From Microbacterium proteolyticum (GTDB lineage: Bacteria > Actinomycetota > Actinomycetes > Actinomycetales > Microbacteriaceae): 64,000 nucleotides of DNA. Made by a program: the position numbers and the translations under genes. The notes under the pieces are model-generated. The model saw only the letters and a list, made by a program, of their open reading frames with translations. It did not search any database and had not been told where the DNA came from. Location of the stretch: positions 1,922,001 to 1,986,000 of the forward strand of contig NZ_JAUSZZ010000001.1 in assembly GCF_030818075.1 (NCBI RefSeq), read 5' to 3'. Shown here in pieces: positions 35,769-45,073 of this stretch (positions are counted from its first letter, which is position 1; each line of letters begins with the position of its first letter).

Positions 35769-37690
35769 CAAAAAAAGTATTACTTGAGTTACGTGGCGTC
35801 ACGCGTCGGTACGGGGCTGAGACCACCTCGGCCGTCGCAGTTGACGGTGTTGACCTCAAGATATGCGAAGGAGAGTTTGTCGTAATCACTGGTCCGTCAG
35901 GGTCAGGGAAGTCAACCCTGCTGAACATTCTGGGCCTTCTTGATAAGCCCGACAGCGGTGAATATGCGATCGAGGGCAGAAGCTGCGCGGAGCTATCGGG
36001 CGCCGAGCTCGATAGGCTCCGCGGTGTCGAGTTTGGCTTCATATTCCAGGAATCATATGGAGTCGATGCTCGAACAGTGCAGGAGAACGTTGAACTACCG
36101 CTGATGTTGCGCGGCCTAGCGAGCGCGGAACGGCGGCGCCTAGCATTAGATGCAATTGCCAAGGTGGGCCTTTCGAAACGCAAGGCTCATGCTGTGATGA
36201 ACCTGTCCGGCGGAGAGCGGCAGCGCATGGCAATAGCGCGCGCGATCGCAAGTCAACCCAAAGTATTGCTCGTCGACGAGCCCACAGGGAGTTTGGATTC
36301 GACTAACGCTGCAGGAATCGAAAAACTTCTTCTATCGCTGAACGACGACGGCGCCACTATCGTTGTTGTGACTCACGACGGACACCTCGCCTCCATCGCG
36401 AAGCGGATGATTACTCTTCGCGATGGGAAAGTGGTCTCAGATACCACCGATGCTACCAATGTGCCCTCGCCCTCTCACCTTAATCTTCAGCCGCACCACG
36501 CAAGCGCATCGCGCCTCGATCGGTTACGGGACCGCTTCCTCGACAGTCTAGCTAGTGTGGCCGAAAGAGGATCAAAAAGTCTTTTCAACATAGCTGTCAT
36601 CGGGCTAGGCATTGCAGGTGTCGTGGCAGGGCTCGGCGTAAGTGCTTCCGCGAGTTCGGACGTAACCGCTATATTTAACGACGCTGCACTCGACGAAGTT
36701 CGCATTGGGACGGAGACGACCGACCCGCCAGTGACGAAGGACGACGTCGCTTCGGTCCTGAAGATACCCGGGGTAAGAGCAGCTGGGCTGTTTTACAATG
36801 TCTCTGACGGACGCCTGACGGCGACGCGTCTCCCTCCGACGGTTTCTCAGACAACGAGATTCTCAGGGACAATGATCGGGTGCTCTGCGGGTACTCTAGC
36901 GGTGCTTGGCGTTGCAAACTCCGAGGATTGGGAGGATCTTTTCGAGAATGAGGAGATGGCGACGCGACTAGTTCTTGTCGGGCGCAGTGCCGCCGATTCA
37001 CTTGGTATCTCGAATGCTTCGCCCGGGGTTCAAGTATGGATAGAAGGAGTCTCCTACGACGTCGTAGGAATAGTTTCAGGCGATCGTACTCATTCGAATC
37101 TGGACAACTCTCTCATCTTCCCAAACGCGGCGGTAGATAGACGTTTGAGCCCTGGGCTTACCCCCACCTTGGTGATTCAAACAGAACCGGGGCTGGCTCA
37201 CGCCGTCGCTCAAGCCGTTCCGATAACTCTCGATCCGACGGACCCGACTAGATACACCGCGCAGAGCACCGCCGACCTGGCGGAACTGCGCACTGCCGTG
37301 AGTGCGAGTCTCGGCGGTTGGTTTCTCGTCATTGCCGCGATCCTTCTCGTCGTTGCCTGTTTGTCAACGTCAAGTTCCCTCAGCGCAGCGGTGCTGTACA
37401 GGCGACGCGAGATTGGACTTCGTAGAGCTTTAGGATCCTCTCGTGCCTCAATTGCCTGGTTGTTCATGCGTGAGGGGGTCATAATCGGCATCGTAGGAGG
37501 ATTGGTTGGTTGCTCGGTCGGGGTCAGCACACTCGTCATGATGGCGACGTTACAGGGGTGGGCTCTCAGCCTTTCCTGGCTGCAGATCACGGCTGGGGTT
37601 GCCCTGGGCGGGCTAACCGGGGCCATATCCTCGGTTGGCGGAGCAATTAGGGGCGCTCGGCTTGCCCCGGCTCAGGCGCTCCGCGAGTAG
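35765..37690 (+). CDS. Fused ABC ATPase-permease, MacB-like exporter
   Basis: 641 residues combining an ABC ATPase and an FtsX/MacB-type permease. The ATPase has Walker A GPSGSGKST at 43-51, signature LSGGERQR at 147, and Walker B VLLVDEPTGSLD at 167. The first permease helix lies near 278-298, a large extracytoplasmic domain follows, and three helices close the protein around RRREIGLRRALGSSR. A one-chain MacB layout is typical of Gram-negative MacB; many Gram-positive homologues split it. It works with the adaptor encoded just upstream. The substrate may be a peptide, perhaps encoded nearby (inference). The DNA is visibly less GC-rich than the core genome. Confidence 0.85.
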   Translation: MTKKVLLELRGVTRRYGAETTSAVAVDGVDLKICEGEFVVITGPSGSGKSTLLNILGLLDKPDSGEYAIEGRSCAELSGAELDRLRGVEFGFIFQESYGVDARTVQENVELPLMLRGLASAERRRLALDAIAKVGLSKRKAHAVMNLSGGERQRMAIARAIASQPKVLLVDEPTGSLDSTNAAGIEKLLLSLNDDGATIVVVTHDGHLASIAKRMITLRDGKVVSDTTDATNVPSPSHLNLQPHHASASRLDRLRDRFLDSLASVAERGSKSLFNIAVIGLGIAGVVAGLGVSASASSDVTAIFNDAALDEVRIGTETTDPPVTKDDVASVLKIPGVRAAGLFYNVSDGRLTATRLPPTVSQTTRFSGTMIGCSAGTLAVLGVANSEDWEDLFENEEMATRLVLVGRSAADSLGISNASPGVQVWIEGVSYDVVGIVSGDRTHSNLDNSLIFPNAAVDRRLSPGLTPTLVIQTEPGLAHAVAQAVPITLDPTDPTRYTAQSTADLAELRTAVSASLGGWFLVIAAILLVVACLSTSSSLSAAVLYRRREIGLRRALGSSRASIAWLFMREGVIIGIVGGLVGCSVGVSTLVMMATLQGWALSLSWLQITAGVALGGLTGAISSVGGAIRGARLAPAQALRE

Positions 37691-37967
37691 AGACCTAGGC
37701 GGTGAGCCTACGGCGACCACCTAACGCAGCCATTTCCATCGCGGCGCGCCGGGCGTGTCTCCCCGATACGCGCTCGCCTCTGTTACGCTGACGATCAGAT
37801 TTGACTCGATCTTTCGGCGCTCGCGATTCCTCGACGAAAAACATGGCTCGTCCTCCGTCGCCGGTTCGCGTGAGCGGAACTTTGAGGTTTACTCGGGATC
37901 CACATCACATCTGAATACGTAGAAGACGGAGCTTGACCCGGTTTCCCGGACGGTTCTTGTGTGTTGA

Positions 37968-38429
37968 TCATGTCGCGATTTCGCCGGTGGTGTGAAGGGC
38001 TTCGTAGTCGGCGGGGCTGAGGTAGTCGAGCGCGGAGTGCTGGCGGCGGGGGTTGTAGAAGCCCTCGATCCATTCGAACATCGCCGACGCGAGTTGCGTC
38101 CTTGAGTCCCAGTTCGTGCGGTCCAGCAGCTCCCGTTGCATCGTCGACCAGAAGCTCTCGATGAGAGCGTTGTCGACGCTGGAGGCGACTCTGCCCATCG
38201 ATCCGAGGAGTCCGGCTTGGCGCAGCCGGTGTCCGAAGAGCCAGCTGGTGTATTGCGCTCCGCGGTCGGAGTGAACCATGGTTCCGGGTTCGGGCTGGCG
38301 CCGCCAGCGGGCCATCTCGAGCGCGTCCACGACGATCTCCGCGGTGATCCGATCCGAGATCGACCACTCCACGATCCGACGCGAGAACGCGTCGATCACC
38401 GCGGCGCAGTAGACCCATCCGTCTCTCGC
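37968..38429 (-). pseudogene. IS3 orfB, 3' part (separated by IS30)
   Basis: Catalytic C-terminal part: GWVYCAAVIDAFSRRIVEW, then VHSDRGAQYTS (second D) and SSVDNALIESFWSTMQREL (E). It is cut off from its 5' part by the IS30 insertion, so no transposase can be made. Confidence 0.85.
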
Positions 38430-40066
38430 TTGGATTCCAGCAGTCGTCGCAAGGCCTAGCGGAGAGGTGTTGCAGTGGCGGAGAAGAAGTACACCGACGA
38501 GCAGAAGGATGAGTTCTTCCGAGTTCTTGACCGAGGCGGGACCGTTCGCGCGGCGGCACGAGCGGCTGGGGTCCACGAGAACGCCGGATACAACTGGCTG
38601 CGCAAGACTGGGCTGACGATGCAGCGGGCGACCCCGCGCATCTACCCGCCGGAATTGAAGGAGCAGTTCCTGCGGCTTGTTCGCGAGCGTCAGATCATCT
38701 CGACCGTCGCACGCGAGCTGGGTATCCACCGCCCCACCGCGTACGCGTGGGCGCGGAAGGCGGGAATCTCTACGAGCGAAGCACGCCGGGTCAACCTCCG
38801 ACGCGAGGAGTTCCTCCGTCTGAGGGCGGCGGGGCTTACGCGCGCGGAAGCCCGGGCACGAGTCGGCGCAGACGCCAGGTCGGCAACCGATTGGGACAAG
38901 GGCATCACCATCATCAGCCGCGGAAGGATCTACCCCGACGGTCGCATCGTGCGTTACCCCGAGCAGAACAATGGGGACGTGTCCGAACGAAGATCCCGTG
39001 CGATCGGCGGAAGCGTCGATCTGAACATCGTGGAGAAGGTCATCCACGGTCGATACGTCAGCCTTCTCGAGCGAGAACAGCTCCAGGACCTGCGCCGGGC
39101 CGGGCTTTCGATACGACGGATTGCGGAGGAGATGGGCCGGTCGCCGTCGACGATCAGCCGGGAGCTACGTCGCAACACGGTCTCCACCCGCGGATACATG
39201 CCCCACACCCGCGCACCGACTCTCGGTCAGGCGGCGAGCCAGACCGCGTCAGCCGAAGATCCTCGCCCACGCTGCACTTCGCTCCTACGTGCAGACCAAA
39301 CTTGAGATGAAGTGGTCGCCGCAACAGATCAGTCACCGACTGGTCAAGGACTTTCCGGCGGCTCCGGAGATGCGCGTGAGCACCGAGACGATCTATCAGG
39401 CGATCTACGTCCACGCCCGCGGTGAGCTCAAGCGATCACTCGGACAGCAACTGCGGCGCGGTCGGGTTGCGCGTAAACCACACCGGCAGGCCGACGCGCG
39501 GCGTCCACGATTCGTCGATCCGATGAACGCCATCAGCAACCGACCGCCCGTCGTCGATTCCCGCGACATCCCAGGGCATTGGAAGGGAGACCTCATCATT
39601 GGAGCGTTGGGCGGCTCCGCGATGGCCACGTTGGTCGAGCGATCCACACGCTTCGTGATGCTGGGACATCTCGGGCGGGACCGGACCGCGGAAGCCGTCC
39701 GTGACTCGCTCATCGCGACCGTTCGAGATCTGCCTTCATCATTGCGGGGCAGCCTGACCTGGGACCAGGGCGCGGAGATGGCAGAACATCGCGCCTTCAC
39801 CACCGCGACGGACTTCGAGGTCTACTTCGCCGATGCCGGCTCACCTTGGCAACGCGGCAGCAACGAGAACACCAATGGTCTCCTCCGGCAGTACTTTCCC
39901 AAGGGCACGGATCTCGCCGCGCACAGCGCCAACGACCTTCTGGCCGTCGCTCAGGAACTCAACGGACGCCCACGCAAATCGCTGGACTGGGACACCCCGG
40001 CCGAGCTAATGGCTGCTTTACTGAAGGCCTCGTGATCAACGTGTTGCGACGACTGCTGGAATCCAA
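38430..40066 (+). mobile_element. IS30-family insertion sequence
   Basis: 1637 bp with perfect 23-bp inverted repeats (38430-38452 and 40044-40066) starting TTGGATTCCAGCAGTCG, and a 2-bp GC target duplication inside IS3 orfB. The identical ends and intact duplication indicate a recent insertion, yet its transposase is frameshifted. Confidence 0.9.
38475..40035 (+). pseudogene. IS30 transposase with a one-base frameshift
   Basis: Starts MAEKKYTDEQKDEFFRVL with two HTH regions and the IS30 N-terminal HTH (RRIAEEMGRSPSTISRELRR). The frame breaks at CCC 39208-39210: dropping one C joins YMPHT to AHRLSVRRRARPRQPK, and the rest runs to 40035 with the DDE residues (GHWKGDLIIG, TWDQGAEM, ENTNGLLRQYFPKG). 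Given the perfect terminal repeats, an error in the read is possible. Confidence 0.85.
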
Positions 40067-40480
40067 GCCGTCTTGTGTTCGGTGATATCGGTCAGCCAGA
40101 GCCGGGTCGGCGCATCAGCTCGGAACTGCCACTTCACGAGATCCTCGTGGGTGGCGGTGTCAGGCTTCCACGCCTGTCGCTTCCGACGATGCGAGACGCC
40201 GACCAGCCCGTCGAGTCGCATCAGCCTCGCTACGCGCTTGCGGCCCACTTGAACACCGAGGCCCAGCCGCAGCTCCGCCAGCACCCGTGGGGCGCCGTAG
40301 GTCGCTCGGGAGGCGGAGTGGATGCGACGGATCGTCATCGTAAGCGTGGCGTCCGCGATCGCTCGCGGCGACGGTAGTCGAGAAGCCCATTCGTAGTAAC
40401 CGGAGGTGGACACATTCAGGAACCGGCAGGCCACCGCGACAGGGATTCCGTCCGCGGCGAGCTCCTGGACCAGCCGGAAC
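40067..40480 (-). pseudogene. IS3 orfB, 5' part (separated by IS30)
   Basis: N-terminal part of the same transposase: CRFLNVSTSGYYEWASR, RATYGAPRVLAELRLGLG, VGRKRVARLMRLDGLVGV and the first catalytic D in WLTDITEHKT, where the IS30 sequence begins. It would be translated by frameshifting from orfA. Confidence 0.85.
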
Positions 40481-40481
40481 C

Positions 40482-40793
40482 CTATTTTGGGAGCACGTTC
40501 TCTCTCGCGAAGTACGCCGACGCACGCTTGAGGATCTCGATCTCCATCTCCAGCACCCGATTCCGGCGCCGCAGCTCGACGAGTTCCTTGTGCTCATCGG
40601 AGGTGGCACCGGCCTTGCGGCCGGAGTCGATCGCGTCGCGGTTCATCCAGCTCCGAAGGCACGATTCGCTGATGCCGAGATCACGAGCGGTCTGCCCGAC
40701 GGGGTTGCCCTGGGCGACAAGATCCAGGGCTCGACGCCGGAACTCCGGCGGGTGGGCAGCAGGCATCTCACGGACTCCTTCCGAGACGATCAT
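40482..40793 (-). CDS. IS3 transposase OrfA (HTH)
   Basis: 103 residues with an HTH (NPVGQTARDLGISESCLRSWM) and a coiled-coil C-terminus (ELVELRRRNRVLEMEIEILKRA). Intact, but its orfB partner is disrupted. Confidence 0.85.
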   Translation of the reverse strand: MIVSEGVREMPAAHPPEFRRRALDLVAQGNPVGQTARDLGISESCLRSWMNRDAIDSGRKAGATSDEHKELVELRRRNRVLEMEIEILKRASAYFARENVLPK

Positions 40794-40954
40794 CGCCTCA
40801 ACTCAGGTGTTCGGGAAACCGGGTCAAGCTCCCCCTGCAACTAAACCGTCTCCGCGGACGTCAGCCTCCGCAGTGGGGCCCGCTTTGAAATCACAAAGGC
40901 TTGGCGGAGCAATCTCGCAAGACGGCGCGGAGACACTTTACATGTGGCGCTTAA

Positions 40955-41299
40955 TTAGTTGGCGGCGGCTTTGTACGCGTCGATGACCGTTCCGGGAACC
41001 CGGCCACGGTCGCTGACCGTGTGCCCGTTGGCGCGGGCCCACTCACGCACAGCAGCGAGGTCAACATCGCTCTTCGGACGGGAGGACTGGCTAGCGCGAG
41101 TTGACGGGCCGGTCTTCACGGAGCGGGCTGCGTCGACGTAGGGCGTGAGCGCCTTGTAGAACTTGTCGGCGTTCGTGTCGGAGAGGTCGATCTCGTAAGC
41201 GCGTCCTTCGATCGAGAAGGTGATCTGCTTCCCTTCGCCGTTGTCGATGACGGTGCCGTCGAGGTCGTCGATGAGCTGTGCGATGTGTTTGGTAGCCAT
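40955..41299 (-). CDS. lsr2: Lsr2-family nucleoid-associated xenogeneic silencer
   Basis: Actinobacterial H-NS analogue that bridges and silences AT-rich DNA. 114 residues: N-terminal dimerisation domain ([24 protein letters not shown]...[14 protein letters not shown]), a short linker, and the DNA-binding C-terminus ([26 protein letters not shown]) with the RGR minor-groove clamp. The ATG at 41299 is the natural start. This copy lies in the island beside its lower-GC cargo, so it is an element-borne paralogue that may silence its own cargo or compete with the host Lsr2. Confidence 0.93.
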   Translation of the reverse strand: MATKHIAQLIDDLDGTVIDNGEGKQITFSIEGRAYEIDLSDTNADKFYKALTPYVDAARSVKTGPSTRASQSSRPKSDVDLAAVREWARANGHTVSDRGRVPGTVIDAYKAAAN

Positions 41300-41362
41300 G
41301 ATGAGCGAAACCTTACACGCGTATATAACGATTTCCAGGGAATGTCACGGATCAAACCACGC

Positions 41363-42703
41363 CTAATCAGCCGTGGGTGCCGGTACTAGGACGTTCAAGT
41401 CATCGAGATTGGTGGTTCCGCCGGGGTGACGCGTGAGGATGAGTGCGTCGTGGCCGAAGGTTCCGCCGTCGATCTTGGTGATGGTCCAGTTCTTGCTGGC
41501 GTATTCGGGGACGCGGAGCACGGTGTCGCCGGTAGAAATGCCGGGAGCGCGGTCACCGGTCGCTGCGACGATGACATCTTTTCCTGCACTGGTTTCGATC
41601 CAGGCGTACCCGTTCCACATGGCGAGAATGTCTTGGACGCCGGCGTCGGCTGTCTTCTGCGCGTCGACGACATATATATCGGTGTTGTCAACGCTGCGCA
41701 CGACAAGCCCGGTCTTGTCTGACAGCTTACGGTCGTCCCACACCGATAGCCGGAACGCTGACTCACCGGTGAGCGGGTCTACCGCGTAGCTGACGACGTC
41801 GTCGGGGAGTACGCGTGGGGCGCCGGTTTCGTTGTCGAGGAACTTGACGCGGTAGCGTTCGGCGGATTTCGGCGACCGTTCCGTCGTTACAACGTAAGGC
41901 GTATCGCCCTCGGCGGAGACAGTTGAGACGCGGCCACTCGTCCACTTGATGCTGCCGTCGGTGGGATCGAGGGCGGTCAGTGCGTCCTGCCAGTCGAGGG
42001 CGACCCAGCCGTTTGCGAGTGAGGCGCCGGTCTTGGCTGGTTCTTCTGTCCCTGTTACCCGCCAGGTCTCTGTCGCGGTGGTGACGTCGTAGCCGAGGGC
42101 GGCGTAGGTGCCGCCCGCGAGTTCGGTAGTGAAGACGGCGGTGCCGTTCACGACGGTGAAGTAGCGGCTGGGAGTGGCGCCGCCGAGGTCGCCGGGCTCG
42201 TACGGGGTGCCGGTGATGTCGCTGGGGAGGTCGGTGCGGGAGAGTTCGGTGCCGGTGTCGTTGTAGACGCGCATCTGGATCTTGTCGGGGGTGGCGTTCA
42301 GGCCGGACGCTTCGGTAGCGATGTACACGAGCGCGACGGCGACGGGATCGGCGTCCTCGTCTTGTTCAACCGCCCAGCTGACGCCTTCAACGGTTTCCCC
42401 AGGTTCAACATTGAGGGCGATGCTCGCCGGGTCTTGCTGCGCCGTGGAATAGAGGGTGGCCATGCCCCGGGTGTCCCCGCGCATGAGAACAATGTGTGCG
42501 CCGGACGCTTCGATGACGTCACTTTCGAGGGCGACATCTTCGAAGACGATGGCGGGCTCGGCCGCGGGCGACGGAACTTGCGCCGTGGTGTCTACCCCAG
42601 CCGGCGGGACGGGTTGAGCAGGGTCGCTCGCGCTGCAGGACGCCACCATCAGCGTCAGGGCGAGGACCATGGGGGCAAGGGCGACGGATGGTGCGGGTTT
42701 CAT
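41363..42703 (-). CDS. Large lipoprotein with beta-propeller-like repeats
   Basis: 446 residues. The start at 42703 gives a lipobox (ALTLMVASCSASD). The mature part has repeated Trp-containing blades (TATETWRVTG, TDGSIKWTSGR, ASKNWTITK) that suggest a PQQ-type propeller. Unknown binding role outside the cell. It is the last gene of a minus-strand run of envelope proteins (41363-44455). Confidence 0.65.
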   Translation of the reverse strand: MKPAPSVALAPMVLALTLMVASCSASDPAQPVPPAGVDTTAQVPSPAAEPAIVFEDVALESDVIEASGAHIVLMRGDTRGMATLYSTAQQDPASIALNVEPGETVEGVSWAVEQDEDADPVAVALVYIATEASGLNATPDKIQMRVYNDTGTELSRTDLPSDITGTPYEPGDLGGATPSRYFTVVNGTAVFTTELAGGTYAALGYDVTTATETWRVTGTEEPAKTGASLANGWVALDWQDALTALDPTDGSIKWTSGRVSTVSAEGDTPYVVTTERSPKSAERYRVKFLDNETGAPRVLPDDVVSYAVDPLTGESAFRLSVWDDRKLSDKTGLVVRSVDNTDIYVVDAQKTADAGVQDILAMWNGYAWIETSAGKDVIVAATGDRAPGISTGDTVLRVPEYASKNWTITKIDGGTFGHDALILTRHPGGTTNLDDLNVLVPAPTAD

Positions 42704-42804
42704 ACGGGTCTCCGACCGAGAGGGCGTCACAACGCAGATCGTTGTCGCTGAGGATTGGGCGTGCTTACGGCGTTGCCAGACGTGCGCTGGGCTGGGTGTG
42801 GGAT

Positions 42805-43416
42805 TTAGAAGGCACCCCAGAGGTCCCATCGGCCCGCGATGACGGCGAATGCGCCGGTAGGGACGCCGATTTGTTCGGCGGTGGCGGCGTCGAGGACGTA
42901 CGTCTGCGCACCGGGCATTTCCGGCTCCGGTCCGCGGAACGAGACACCCGTTTCAATGACGTCCGGTTCCCACCCGGCCGCGGTGAGGGCGTCCCGCACG
43001 GATGTGACGTCGTCTGCGGACGGGCTGAGAACTACACCCGTGACCTGCGTCGACTCGACGACGGAACTGTAGGCCGAGATCACGCAGTCGACCCGGGTGC
43101 CGTCCAGAGCGCCCGGTGGAAGCAGGGCGGCGAGGTCAGCTGGTGTGGCCTCCTGCACGGTGTAGTTGCCTGGGTGGTCCCGTCCCGTCGACGATGACTC
43201 CAGCGAGGCGGAGTAGTTCTCGAGCAACGTCGCGCACGCGGCACTCACCTCATCCGGGCTGGCCGATGCTGACTCCGCCGGGGCATCGAGGCCACTCGTC
43301 GATTCCGACGGCGCAGCGCAGCTGGCGAGGGTCGCCAGCGCGAGCGCTGTGGTCACCGCGAGCGCGATGCGGCGTAGCGGGTCTGTGCTCTGGCAGGCGT
43401 CGGCGCAGCCTCTCAT
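42805..43416 (-). CDS. Lipoprotein, unknown function
   Basis: 203 residues with lipobox ALATLASCAAPS. A Ser-rich linker leads to a domain with two cysteines (ACATLLENY, VDCVISAY). It starts immediately after the small membrane protein gene 43417-43608 (0-nt gap), so they are translationally linked. Confidence 0.65.
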   Translation of the reverse strand: MRGCADACQSTDPLRRIALAVTTALALATLASCAAPSESTSGLDAPAESASASPDEVSAACATLLENYSASLESSSTGRDHPGNYTVQEATPADLAALLPPGALDGTRVDCVISAYSSVVESTQVTGVVLSPSADDVTSVRDALTAAGWEPDVIETGVSFRGPEPEMPGAQTYVLDAATAEQIGVPTGAFAVIAGRWDLWGAF

Positions 43417-43608
43417 CTACTTCTCTTCCTTGGCGCGGCGGTGCATGACGTGGCACGGGACGGCGATGACGAGGCCGATGATGGTGGCGAGGAGCGCCGG
43501 GAGGTACTCGTTCGGGTAGTAGCCGATGACGACGAGTTTGACGATTCCGGCGAAGCAGATGATGAGGCCGAGGATGGTGCCGGCCATCCAGAGGGCTGCA
43601 GCGTTCAT
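43417..43608 (-). CDS. Small two-TM membrane protein
   Basis: 63 residues: two hydrophobic helices (MAGTILGLIICFAGIVKLVVI; ALLATIIGLVIAVPCHVM) with the basic end HRRAKEEK. Lies between a membrane protein gene (20 nt) and a lipoprotein gene (0 nt) in one operon. Confidence 0.65.
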   Translation of the reverse strand: MNAAALWMAGTILGLIICFAGIVKLVVIGYYPNEYLPALLATIIGLVIAVPCHVMHRRAKEEK

Positions 43609-43628
43609 GATGTCCGTCTCTCTCTGCG

Positions 43629-43937
43629 TCAGATGGACGCGAGAAGAGCGGGCAGCAGCCCGAAGGGGTTCTTGAAGAGGATCCAGAACACCACGCCGCC
43701 GACGATGGTCAGGATCGGCATGAACTTTGAGCGGCCCGTCCGAAGAGCGAGCAGCAGCGTGATCACGCCGACCGCAAGCGCGCCGATGGGCAGCAGGATG
43801 GTGAGGAAGATCCCGACGTACATCAGGGCCGTGGAGAACAGCCCGCCGATGGCGTCCTTGGTGGCTTCGATGGCGAGGGAGGATGCTTCGGACGCGATCT
43901 CGCGACCAGCCGACGGCCGGGGGTTCTCGGAGCTCAT
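43629..43937 (-). CDS. Membrane protein with two or three helices
   Basis: 102 residues; an amphipathic N-terminus (IASEASSLAIEATKDAIGGLF) and helices MYVGIFLTILLPIGALAVGVITLLLAL and ILTIVGGVVFWILF. The composition recalls subunits of small secretion or conjugation assemblies, but no family is recognised. Confidence 0.6.
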   Translation of the reverse strand: MSSENPRPSAGREIASEASSLAIEATKDAIGGLFSTALMYVGIFLTILLPIGALAVGVITLLLALRTGRSKFMPILTIVGGVVFWILFKNPFGLLPALLASI

Positions 43938-44029
43938 AGGTAGGGTCCTTTCGGGTGTGCAGGTGGCGCGTGTCGGAGATGGCAGTTACAAAGTCGCGGA
44001 CTGCCGGGTCCGGCTCGTCCGGGGAGGGT

Positions 44030-44455
44030 TCAGGGGCGGGCGTCGCAGTTCTCGCGGACGTAGGTGTCGACGCGGGAGATGGCGCCGCTGTTGAGCAGCG
44101 CGGTGGAGAGGGAGCCGAGCCAGTTGCCGTTGCTGGCGTTGTCTTCCTGCTTCTTCCAGGTCTCCGCCACCGACTCTACGTCCGCCTGGATCTCGGACGG
44201 GGCGACCGTGGCCAGTTCGTCCCACATGATTTTCAGATCCCCCACCGCCCCGACAGCAGAGAACAGTCCGCCGAGGCTGCCGCCGTCGGCGCTGTTCATC
44301 TGCTCGAGATAGGCCGTCTTGTGCTTATCCATGGTCGAGCAGAACGCCTCCACGCTCCGGGTCGGAGCACAGCCCGTCACCACCACCGTCACCGCCGTGA
44401 GGATGACGACGGCGCTTGTCTCGCTAGACCCGCGCGGGATGGGTCGAGGGTGCAT
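44030..44455 (-). CDS. Lipoprotein, first gene of the envelope operon
   Basis: 141 residues, lipobox VTVVVTGCAPTR; the mature region is helical (DKHKTAYLEQMNSA..., VESVAETWKKQEDNA) with cysteines in EAFCSTM and RENCDARP. A palindrome shared with the XRE gene promoter lies 32-47 nt upstream of its start, so it may head an operon controlled by that regulator. Confidence 0.6.
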   Translation of the reverse strand: MHPRPIPRGSSETSAVVILTAVTVVVTGCAPTRSVEAFCSTMDKHKTAYLEQMNSADGGSLGGLFSAVGAVGDLKIMWDELATVAPSEIQADVESVAETWKKQEDNASNGNWLGSLSTALLNSGAISRVDTYVRENCDARP

Positions 44456-44486
44456 GGCTCCTCCTTCCGCGAACCATTCGCGGCTC

Positions 44487-44502
44487 GCTACTTATGAGTA
44501 GC
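44487..44502. promoter_or_regulatory. Palindromic operator candidate GCTACT-TATG-AGTAGC
   Basis: A perfect 6-bp dyad in the divergent region between the lipoprotein operon and the gene at 44715. The same GCTACTTAT core is found in the inverted repeat 45074-45113 before the XRE gene. Confidence 0.55.
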
Positions 44503-44714
44503 ACATGTGCCAGGCTTGCTCCATACACAAGACGTTCCGAGGTGCACTGGCCGGGCGCGATCTGTCGACGCGTGGGGGCAAGCGCGGGTGTCGACTGTCG
44601 CCTCCGGTGCCGTCAGATCCACGTCGACAGATGTCTTCCGTTCCGCGGGCGTCGGGCACTACGGTGCGAGACCGCGCACCCGCGTCGACGTGGGCGGACT
44701 TGGGGGAAGAAAAC

Positions 44715-45068
44715 GTGACTGTAGGAGACGCCGTAGATGACACCGACAAGGAAGAGCGTTGCCCGCCCTGGTGCGTAGCCGACCACCAACACCAAGGCAA
44801 CGCCGACCAGCGCTGGCACTACAGCGCGTGCGTCGAGCTGCCGCTTGTCGAACTCGCCCCGTTGGGCGGTGTGCCCGGAGAAAAGCTGGTGGACACGGCG
44901 GTGGCGTTCGATGTCGCGCTTGAGCGACCTTGGGGTTCGACGACCGCCTATGTTCTGCTCGGCGTCGGGTCCGAACGGGTTCGCACCTTCTGCCTAACGC
45001 TCGAGAGCGCCGAGCGGCTTGTCGCGGCCGTGCAGGACGCGGTCCGCGTTGGGAAGCGCAGCGCGTAG
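44715..45068 (+). CDS. Hypothetical ICE-type protein (DUF6907-like)
   Basis: 117 residues from a GTG at 44715 (preceded by GGGGGAAG). It begins with an acidic segment, then CPPWCVADH with a later HYSAC, a Cys/His pattern seen in short proteins of actinobacterial integrative elements. The C-terminal half (AFDVALERPWG...VLLGVGSERVRTFCLTLESAERLV) is a beta-rich fold. Family assignment is by eye. It points towards the XRE gene. Confidence 0.55.
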   Translation: MTVGDAVDDTDKEERCPPWCVADHQHQGNADQRWHYSACVELPLVELAPLGGVPGEKLVDTAVAFDVALERPWGSTTAYVLLGVGSERVRTFCLTLESAERLVAAVQDAVRVGKRSA

Positions 45069-45073
45069 CATCG

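Larger units (their letters stand above)
37928..40832 (-). mobile_element. IS3-family element interrupted by an IS30 element
   Basis: Outer ends are inverted copies of GGAGCTTGACCCGGTTTCCC (37928 onward and, inverted, ending at 40832). Removing the inner IS30 (38430-40066) and one copy of its GC duplication restores orfB through the junction HKT-ARDGWVYCAAVIDAFS and leaves an IS of about 1.27 kb. Confidence 0.88.
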
